27,605 bases of DNA from an uncultured Flavobacteriales bacterium. GTDB lineage: Bacteria > Bacteroidota > Bacteroidia > Flavobacteriales > UBA1820. The notes under the pieces were generated by a model that saw only the letters and a program-made list of their open reading frames with translations, was not told the DNA's origin and did no database searches. This document shows positions 22,390 to 27,605 of this stretch, piece by piece (within the stretch, counting starts at the first letter, position 1; each line of letters begins with the position of its first letter). The stretch lies in assembly GCA_938023515.1 (NCBI GenBank), contig CALJDR010000037.1:1-27605 (forward strand), given 5' to 3'. Position numbers and translations under genes: made by a program.

Positions 22390-22761
22390 ATGAGCGATCC
22401 GATTTCTTTTTTTGAGATCCCCTCCCGCGATTTTCGCCGGGCGGTAGATTTTTACCAACGTGTATTTCAAGTGGAATTGGCCGTAGCCGAATGCGAAACC
22501 GAAAAAATGGCCTTTTTCTCCGGAGGCCCGGATAAGGTTCCCTGGGGTGCAATATCCTATGGAGAAGGCTTCCTGCCCTCGGCCGACGGAGTACTGATCC
22601 ATTTGAAAGTCCGGGACATCGACTCCACCCTCGAAGCCGTCGAAAAGAACGGCGGCACGGTAGTGTGTCCGAAGACAAAGATCGAATGCGAGGGAATGGG
22701 TTCTTTTGCCTTGTTCCGGGATTGCGAAGGCAATCGTTTGGGACTGCATTCCATGGAGTAA
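22390..22761 (+). CDS. VOC-family (glyoxalase/dioxygenase-fold) protein
   Basis: A 123-residue protein with two beta-alpha-beta-beta-beta modules of the vicinal oxygen chelate fold. The first has FFEIPSRDFRRAVDFYQRVFQVEL (7-30). The second has LIHLKVRDIDSTLEAVEKNGG (about 69-89) and the closing FRDCEGNRLGLHS. It belongs to the group often annotated as glyoxalase or bleomycin-resistance-like, where the substrate is usually unknown. Potential metal ligands are E9, H71 and a residue in the last strand, but the set is not fully convincing. It is likely controlled by the upstream AraC regulator. Confidence 0.88.
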   Translation: MSDPISFFEIPSRDFRRAVDFYQRVFQVELAVAECETEKMAFFSGGPDKVPWGAISYGEGFLPSADGVLIHLKVRDIDSTLEAVEKNGGTVVCPKTKIECEGMGSFALFRDCEGNRLGLHSME

Positions 22762-22775
22762 AGCTCTTTACGGAC

Positions 22776-22810
22776 AAAAATACGGGCGGCCAAAGGCCGC
22801 CCGTATTTTT
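22776..22810. terminator. Bidirectional intrinsic terminator
   Basis: A perfect 16-bp stem (AAAAATACGGGCGGCC with GGCCGCCCGTATTTTT, AAA loop) has A/T runs on both sides. It serves the convergent VOC and LuxE-like genes. Confidence 0.95.
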
Positions 22811-22829
22811 CATTGATTTAGGAGAAAGG

Positions 22830-23837
22830 TTATTCAGCCACCAACAGGTTACACCCCCGGATATCCGAGCCGCTGAAACGCCCCAGCACCTCGAAACGAC
22901 CGTCCGGATGAACGGCGCCCAGATCTTCGGTAGCGATAAAGCAGCACGAATCTATGTTGGCCAGGTCGATGATATTGATCCCCCCGCGTGCGCCCGAATT
23001 TTCCGGAAGCAGCGAAAGGGGATCGGAGGCGTCCCGCAGTACGATGTGCATCCATGGCGGAGTGGTGTATAGCCCTTCGCCTTTGGAATAGGCCTGAGAC
23101 AGGAGTTCCGTCATGCTGTATTCGGAGTGGATATGCGCCGCGCCGAAGCCTTCTTTCAGTATTCCGTGCAGTTCTTCCCGGATCATTTCCCTGCGCCGGC
23201 CTTTCATACCGCCGGTCTCCATGACGATGGCGTTTTCCGGCAGCTGCATCTGGTATTTTTCCACGAAATCCAGCAGGGCGAACGATACCCCCAAAAGAAG
23301 TATTTTGTGCTGGTCTTCTGCCAGACGGAGCAGCTTTTCCCGGAGCTCTTCATGCTGGTAGAGGTAAAAGCCGCTGTCCGGATTGCGGCTGGTTTCGATA
23401 AATCCTTGTGCCATAGTGATCAGGGAAGACCCGTCCCGTTCGAGATAGGAAGGAAGCAGGGCCAATACGGCCGTCCCATCGATAGGCCCGTAGTGGTAGT
23501 CCCACGAGGTGGTAAAACTCCGGCAGTAAGTATCGAGATGCCTCACGAAATGCCGACTCTGGCTCATGCCGGTCGTCCCGCTGGAAAGGAATACTTCTTC
23601 CGGCTCGAAATGACCGGATACCACTTTTTCTGTCTTAAAGAAGCCGATAGGCAGGAAAGGTATCTTTTCCATGCAGTCCACTTCTTCAGGGCGGATGCCC
23701 AGCATATCCATATATTTCCGGTACACCGCATTTTCCCCGGCCTGGTAGCGGAACGCCTCCAGTGCCATTTTCTCAAATCCATTCCGGTCGTCCTTTTCTA
23801 GTCCGAAAGCCTGTGTGGCAAAATCCTCGGTATCCAT
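22830..23837 (-). CDS. LuxE-like acyl-protein synthetase/acyltransferase
   Basis: A 335-residue member of the adenylate-forming superfamily, LuxE branch. The ATP-binding loop is FLSSGTTGMSQSRHF (83-97). Later motifs include METGGMKGRRREM and IHSEYSMTELLSQAYS. The C terminus is SDIRGCNLLVAE, with C329 in the place of the cysteine acylated in luminescence LuxE. LuxE activates a fatty acid and passes it to LuxC, but no luxA-D genes are nearby. A role in activating an acyl group for another acceptor is inferred. I chose ATG 23837; the longer frame from 24044 runs through the divergent promoter region and the start of the next gene. Confidence 0.88.
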   Translation of the reverse strand: MDTEDFATQAFGLEKDDRNGFEKMALEAFRYQAGENAVYRKYMDMLGIRPEEVDCMEKIPFLPIGFFKTEKVVSGHFEPEEVFLSSGTTGMSQSRHFVRHLDTYCRSFTTSWDYHYGPIDGTAVLALLPSYLERDGSSLITMAQGFIETSRNPDSGFYLYQHEELREKLLRLAEDQHKILLLGVSFALLDFVEKYQMQLPENAIVMETGGMKGRRREMIREELHGILKEGFGAAHIHSEYSMTELLSQAYSKGEGLYTTPPWMHIVLRDASDPLSLLPENSGARGGINIIDLANIDSCCFIATEDLGAVHPDGRFEVLGRFSGSDIRGCNLLVAE

Positions 23838-23856
23838 CTTTTTTGCTCTTTTGGTG

Positions 23857-23864
23857 CAAAGATA
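23857..23864 (-). promoter_or_regulatory. Promoter -7 box for the LuxE-like gene
   Basis: TATCTTTG on the minus strand fits TAnnTTTG, 19 bases before the ATG. No -33 TTTG is visible at the usual distance. Confidence 0.55.
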
Positions 23865-23887
23865 CGGCTTACGCCACGTATTTTTAT

Positions 23888-23895
23888 TACCTTTA
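23888..23895 (+). promoter_or_regulatory. Possible promoter -7 box for the immunophilin pair
   Basis: TACCTTTA is one base off TAnnTTTG and lies 33 bases before the ATG, back to back with the LuxE-like promoter. Confidence 0.4.
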
Positions 23896-23928
23896 CTCCT
23901 CGGATAACAAATTAAAAACATACTGAAA

Positions 23929-24939
23929 ATGAACCTGAAAAAGATTTTCATCGTGCTGGCGGCAGGGCTTATGATCGTTTCCTGCGACAAACACGCTAAC
24001 CTTCCGGACGGCATATATGCCGCTATACAGCCCGAAAAAGGCAAGGAAATACTCGTGAAGTTGTATTATAAGGAAGTGCCGATGACCGCCGGTAATTTCG
24101 TGGCCCTGGCCGAAGGTACGATGGAGGGAGATATCAATCCGGCCTATAAAGGCAAGAAGTATTTCGATTCCCTGGTATTCCACCGGGTAGAGGACAATTT
24201 CGTCGTACAGGCGGGAGATCCTACCGGCACGGGTGGCGGAGGCCCCGGATATCAATTCCCGATCGAGATCGTGGACACCATCAAACACGCTCCCGGCGTG
24301 ATAGCGATGGCTAATGCCGGCGCGACGACCAACGGTTCGCAGTTCTACATCACCATGGGCGATACCCCTCACTTGGACTGGCGCTATACCGTTTTCGGAC
24401 GGATGGTCGATCCGGAAAATGATATGGACCGTGTAAAAGCCATCAAACAGGGCGACCGTATCAAGGAAGTAAAGATTATCCGCAAAGGGGCGGATGCCGA
24501 GGCTTGGGATGCGTATAAAGCATTTTCTGAAAACCTGCCTAAAGTACGCGCCGCATACAATGCCAAGGTGCAGGCCAATCTCGATACACTTTTCAAAGGG
24601 GCGGAAGTAACCAAGAGCGGGATCAAGATCAAGATGCTGGAAAAGGGTACGGGGCGCTTGTATAAGAAAGGAGAGAATGTCCGCGTGAACTATGTGGGCT
24701 GCTTCGAGGATATGACGATGTTCGATTCTTCGCAGTTTGCCGGGGAGCCGATCTCTTTTCCCCTGGGCACCGGAAAGGTGATCAAAGGATGGGACGAGGC
24801 GATTGCCCTGCTCCCGGCAGGTTCTCATGCGATCGTATGGATCCCTTCCGAAATGGCCTATGGAGACCGCGATATGGGCAAGATAAAGCCCAATACCAAC
24901 CTGGTCTTTGAATTACAAATCCTTGAACCTGAAAAATAA
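23929..24939 (+). CDS. Lipoprotein dual immunophilin (cyclophilin-FKBP fusion)
   Basis: A 336-residue periplasm-facing lipoprotein (MIVSC, C19) with two peptidyl-prolyl isomerase domains. The cyclophilin domain (about 27-190) includes FHRVEDNFVVQAGDPTG and GSQFYITM. The FKBP domain (about 230-334) includes VNYVG, FDSS, VIKGWDEA, MAYGDR and LVFELQIL. In the cyclophilin domain the region usually read as TxWLDxxHxVFG is TPHLDWRYTVFG, so the cyclosporin-site Trp and active-site His are changed to His and Tyr; this domain may be weak or substrate-restricted. An Ala/Lys-rich helix links the domains (about 190-225). The next gene starts 2 bases after the stop and encodes a paralogue. Confidence 0.93.
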   Translation: MNLKKIFIVLAAGLMIVSCDKHANLPDGIYAAIQPEKGKEILVKLYYKEVPMTAGNFVALAEGTMEGDINPAYKGKKYFDSLVFHRVEDNFVVQAGDPTGTGGGGPGYQFPIEIVDTIKHAPGVIAMANAGATTNGSQFYITMGDTPHLDWRYTVFGRMVDPENDMDRVKAIKQGDRIKEVKIIRKGADAEAWDAYKAFSENLPKVRAAYNAKVQANLDTLFKGAEVTKSGIKIKMLEKGTGRLYKKGENVRVNYVGCFEDMTMFDSSQFAGEPISFPLGTGKVIKGWDEAIALLPAGSHAIVWIPSEMAYGDRDMGKIKPNTNLVFELQILEPEK

Positions 24940-24940
24940 A

Positions 24941-25888
24941 ATGTCGAAAGAAAATCTTACCGACGGGCTTTACGCCCGTTTGACGACCCCCAAGGGGGAA
25001 ATCCTCATCCGCCTGGAATACGAGAAAGTACCGGTAACGGTAGCCAATTTCGTGGGCCTGGCCGAAGGAACGATAAAGAACACTGCAAAAAAAACCGGAG
25101 AACCGTATTACGATGGGTTGAAATTCCACCGGGTGATCAGCGACTTCATGATACAGGGGGGCGACCCTACCGGCACAGGTGCCGGAGGTCCGGGCTATAA
25201 GTTTGCGGACGAATTCGACGATTCGCTCCGCCACGACGGACCGGGCGTCCTTTCGATGGCCAATGCCGGTCCGGGGACGAACGGCTCGCAGTTTTTCATC
25301 ACCCATGTAGCTACTCCTTGGCTGGACGACCACCATACGGTATTCGGCCGGGTAGTGGAGGGCCAAAAGATCGTCGATGCTATCGCGCAGGGGGATCAGA
25401 TGGAAAAAGTGGAGATCGTCCGCGTAGGCGAAAAAGCTGAAAAATTCAATGCACCCGATATCTTCGCCCGGGCAGAAGAGGTGGCTGCCGAGCGCCGGAA
25501 AGAATTGCTGAAGAAAATGGAAGGAGATCTGGACAAGCTTTCCGCCGGATTTGACAAAACGGCCAGCGGCCTGCGCATCCGGGTCGATAAAAAAGGCGAC
25601 GGCAACCGGATAAAGGCGGGCCAGACGGCTACCGTACATTACACCGGTATGTTCCCCGACGGGCGCGTATTCGATTCCTCCGTCAAAAGGAACGAACCGT
25701 TCGATCTGCCGGTAGGGGCCGGACGTGTGATCGCCGGATGGGACGAGGCATTGCAGTTGATGTCCAAAGGCGAAAAAGCGACCGTGATCCTTCCGCCGCA
25801 TCTGGCTTACGGCAGTGCCGGGGCAGGAGGTGTGATCCCGCCGAATGCCATTCTCAAATTCGAGATCGAAGTACTCGACGTAAAGTAA
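24941..25888 (+). CDS. Cytoplasmic dual immunophilin (cyclophilin-FKBP fusion)
   Basis: A 315-residue paralogue of the preceding gene, without a signal peptide. The cyclophilin domain (about 5-165) has FHRVISDFMIQGGDPTGTG, GSQFFITH and TPWLDDHHTVFG with the canonical Trp and His. The FKBP domain (about 205-314) has VHYTGMFPDGRVFDSS, VIAGWDEA, LAYGSAGAGGVIPPNA and LKFEIEVLDV, all standard active-site positions. A helical linker rich in Glu/Arg/Lys joins them. I chose ATG 24941 because it aligns with the mature start of the first copy; the longer frame from 24908 overlaps the preceding gene. The two form an operon ending at a strong terminator. Confidence 0.94.
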   Translation: MSKENLTDGLYARLTTPKGEILIRLEYEKVPVTVANFVGLAEGTIKNTAKKTGEPYYDGLKFHRVISDFMIQGGDPTGTGAGGPGYKFADEFDDSLRHDGPGVLSMANAGPGTNGSQFFITHVATPWLDDHHTVFGRVVEGQKIVDAIAQGDQMEKVEIVRVGEKAEKFNAPDIFARAEEVAAERRKELLKKMEGDLDKLSAGFDKTASGLRIRVDKKGDGNRIKAGQTATVHYTGMFPDGRVFDSSVKRNEPFDLPVGAGRVIAGWDEALQLMSKGEKATVILPPHLAYGSAGAGGVIPPNAILKFEIEVLDVK

Positions 25889-25910
25889 TCCGGGGATTCC
25901 CTGATAAATA

Positions 25911-25942
25911 AAAAGGACGCTCATTACGAGCGTCCTTTTTTT
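25911..25942. terminator. Bidirectional intrinsic terminator
   Basis: A stem of AAAAGGACGCTC with GAGCGTCCTTTT (5-base loop) is flanked by an A-run and a T-run. It lies between the convergent immunophilin operon and the esterase gene. Confidence 0.93.
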
Positions 25943-25988
25943 GGATATACGGCAGGGAAATGTTTTTGTGCACTTCCCGTCTTTGCGG

Positions 25989-27293
25989 TTACTTCTCGGG
26001 TATTCCGAATTTCCCTTTTAGCCAATCTATGCCTTCCTGGACTTGCCACGGGTAAGTCCAATGTCCTGCATCGAGGGCCAGGCGGAGTTCTTTCGGGGCG
26101 TTTACCACGTTGTAAACGGAAAATGTCGATGTCGGACAGCAAGTCAGGTCGTTGAATCCCCACGTGTAAAAGGCCGGGATGCGGACGAACCGGGCGAAAT
26201 TGACCGTGTCGTAATATTTGGACGTGGCGATCTTTTCCTGAATGGCGGTTTCGTTCTTGTTGATGAACAAATGAGGCCACCCGCCGGCACGCCCGTTGTA
26301 GTACCCTGTTACATCGCTGAACGCCGGAAACTGGCATACCATGTATTTTACCCGGCTGTCCAGGGCTGCCGTCACTACGGAAAGCATCCCGCCCTGACTG
26401 CCGCCGTACACGGCGATACGTGTGCTGTCTACCGATTCCAGGGAGCAGAGGTAGTCTATGGCCCGGATGCAACCCATGTACACTTTTTTATAGTAGAACG
26501 TATTGCGGTTCTCCAGTCCCATTGTGGCATAACCGGCCAGCGAGCCGCTTTGCAGGGCGGAATAGATCTCGCGGTCCTGGTCTACCGGGATACCGTGGAT
26601 ACCTATCTCGAATACCACCATGCCTTCGGCAGCAAGGCTGTTCGGCCCGGAAAATCCCCGTACGGACGCACCGGGAAGCCTCAGTACGCCGGGAAATGGG
26701 CCTTCGCCTTTGGGGACGGTCAGTACGCCGTAGACGTAATTGCCGGGTCGGTAGCTCTGTACCCGCACGTAATAGACATCTGCCCAGTCAGTGCTCTGGC
26801 TGTCGTCGCGGCGGATGCGCACGTTCATCGGTACTTTGGCCGCTTGCTCTTTGGAAGTATTCCAGAACTGCTCGAAATCTTCCGGCAGGGTCGTAGTGGG
26901 CTGTATCTTATATGGGTCGAATCCGATGGTCGTATAGCCCGAATATTTCGTTCCGTTGTACTCAGTCGATGCCTTTACGGTGATGAATCCCGGCGCTTTG
27001 GCGCCGGGCACTTTTATGCGGGCCTGGCCGTTCTTGTCGGTCTTTACTTCCCCTTTGAATACCGGGGCGAGTTTTTCAGGCCCGTATTCGTAGTTGAGGG
27101 TGATGTTCGGAAGCATTTCGTTGTCCTTCAGGGCATAGAGCGTGAACTCTGCCTGTTCCCCGGTTTTGTATACCCAGTCCGCATGGTCCGGGGAGGCCAC
27201 GACGGTCACGTATTGTTGGGCCGGCTGGGCAAAAAGGCAGGATACGGTGGCGCACAGCAGCAGTACGGCCGATACTAATTTTCTTGTGTTCAT
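25989..27293 (-). CDS. Acetyl-xylan esterase/cephalosporin-C deacetylase-like hydrolase, secreted
   Basis: A 434-residue exported enzyme: signal peptide (about 1-22), an N-terminal Ig-like beta domain (about 27-125), and an AXE1-type alpha/beta hydrolase (about 130-430). The catalytic triad is visible as S299 in YGGSQGG, D382 in WGFNDLTCCPTS and H411 in DAGHWTYPW. The CCPTS and RGxGxG-like segment (PGASVRGFSGPN) are typical of the CE7 esterases, which remove acetyl groups from xylo-oligosaccharides or related acetylated compounds. No polysaccharide-utilisation genes are adjacent. It starts 19 bases after a small membrane-protein gene, probably cotranscribed. Confidence 0.92.
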   Translation of the reverse strand: MNTRKLVSAVLLLCATVSCLFAQPAQQYVTVVASPDHADWVYKTGEQAEFTLYALKDNEMLPNITLNYEYGPEKLAPVFKGEVKTDKNGQARIKVPGAKAPGFITVKASTEYNGTKYSGYTTIGFDPYKIQPTTTLPEDFEQFWNTSKEQAAKVPMNVRIRRDDSQSTDWADVYYVRVQSYRPGNYVYGVLTVPKGEGPFPGVLRLPGASVRGFSGPNSLAAEGMVVFEIGIHGIPVDQDREIYSALQSGSLAGYATMGLENRNTFYYKKVYMGCIRAIDYLCSLESVDSTRIAVYGGSQGGMLSVVTAALDSRVKYMVCQFPAFSDVTGYYNGRAGGWPHLFINKNETAIQEKIATSKYYDTVNFARFVRIPAFYTWGFNDLTCCPTSTFSVYNVVNAPKELRLALDAGHWTYPWQVQEGIDWLKGKFGIPEK

Positions 27294-27312
27294 GTTTTGC
27301 GCGTTTAAGCGG

Positions 27313-27501
27313 TTATTTTTTCCCCGACCGGTTTTTCCGTTCTTTCCGTTTTTTACCTACCAACAGCACGATGGCTATCCCCAACAGGATAAATGCGGCC
27401 GCCGATTTCAGGATATATCCCAACGACAGGAATTCGTCGCCCGGAATGGTGGCGATCAGGAAAATGGTGAATACGATGAGAAAGATGGCTTTTTTTTCCA
27501 T
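27313..27501 (-). CDS. Small membrane protein of unknown function
   Basis: A 62-residue protein with two hydrophobic segments (about 4-18 and 28-48), the loop IPGDEFLSLGY between them, and a strongly basic C-terminal tail (GKKRKERKNRSGKK) that would stay in the cytoplasm. I do not recognise a family. The membrane-protein pattern, the tight spacing to the esterase gene and the lack of a better frame on the other strand support it as a real gene. Confidence 0.65.
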   Translation of the reverse strand: MEKKAIFLIVFTIFLIATIPGDEFLSLGYILKSAAAFILLGIAIVLLVGKKRKERKNRSGKK

Positions 27502-27541
27502 AGGGATATTTTCTTTGGTTCGTGTCGGGTTTTAGTCGGAA

Positions 27542-27576
27542 AGGGCGGCCGTCCGTTCTCCGGAAGCGACCGCCCT
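27542..27576. terminator. Possible hairpin near right contig end
   Basis: AGGGCGG (27542-27548) can pair with CCGCCCT (27570-27576) around a 21-base loop that can itself fold. T-runs are short. It could be a terminator for a gene beyond the contig end. Confidence 0.4.
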
Positions 27577-27583
27577 GTTATTT

Positions 27584-27605
27584 CTGTCTCTTATACACAT
27601 CTGAC
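27584..27605. other. Nextera adapter at right contig end
   Basis: Bases 27584-27602 are the reverse complement of the Tn5 mosaic end, and the following GAC continues the Read 1 adapter. This is synthetic sequence. Confidence 0.97.

Noticed and set aside
24782..25924. Long minus-strand frames opposite the immunophilin genes
   Set aside because: Antisense of repeated immunophilin coding sequence; the similarity between these frames only mirrors the paralogy on the plus strand.
26043..27278. 411-codon plus-strand frame opposite the esterase gene
   Set aside because: Shadow frame; the minus strand encodes a signal peptide and complete Ser-Asp-His triad.
1..27605. tRNA genes, integrase, phage or restriction/defence systems
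   Set aside because: No T-arm-like tRNA pattern, recombinase or defence-gene motif was found by eye; the CPBP protease alone is not evidence of an abortive-infection system.

Overview
The window looks like one assembled contig from a Bacteroidales bacterium, most likely Alistipes-like (Rikenellaceae). Three things point there: repeated TAnnTTTG -7 promoter boxes, some with TTTG about 18-21 bases upstream; few Shine-Dalgarno sites; and typical Bacteroidetes families (DUF4251, DUF4369/TlpA, OmpP1/FadL, fused cyclophilin-FKBP proteins, archaeal-type ProS). The taxon is an inference from gene content. Both ends are Nextera adapter with the Tn5 mosaic end (1-43 and 27584-27605), so the native insert is about 44-27583.

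Layout. 54-581: a DUF1579-like protein, convergent with a minus-strand block at 652-5852. In transcription order that block is a cobalamin riboswitch (5874-5983), btuF, btuC and btuD, then a PLP-dependent serine/threonine dehydratase and a PhoA-type alkaline phosphatase. The riboswitch is what identifies the generic FecBCD-like transporter as a vitamin B12 importer. 6088-6693: a secreted DUF4251 protein. 6990-7373: RNase P RNA, followed after 25 bases by a DUF4369/thioredoxin-like protein (7399-8601). 8756-10378 (minus): an Irr-like Fur-family regulator, a PTPS/QueD-like protein with a C-terminal zinc ribbon, and a cupin lipoprotein. 10501-10635: a broken second copy of the 3' end of the 7399-8601 gene.

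10955-16182 (plus): FabK-type enoyl-ACP reductase, a 2[4Fe-4S] ferredoxin, then a tight four-gene run of S1/P1 nuclease, RmuC, PssA and a CPBP membrane protease. 16232-19162 (minus): a very aromatic- and serine-rich lipoprotein followed by an OmpP1/FadL barrel. 19309-22761 (plus): ProS, a small secreted protein, an AraC regulator that may be leaderless, and a VOC protein. 22830-23837 (minus): an orphan LuxE-like acyl-protein synthetase. 23929-25888 (plus): two adjacent dual-domain immunophilins, one lipoprotein and one cytoplasmic. 25989-27501 (minus): a small membrane protein and an acetyl-xylan-esterase-like hydrolase.

Most of the window is housekeeping and envelope biology. I see no phage, integrase, CRISPR array, insertion sequence or tRNA gene. 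The points most worth following are the B12 riboswitch operon, the Fur/PTPS-zinc-ribbon pair, the duplicated TlpA tail, the split-compartment immunophilin pair and the repeat-rich lipoprotein with its FadL partner.
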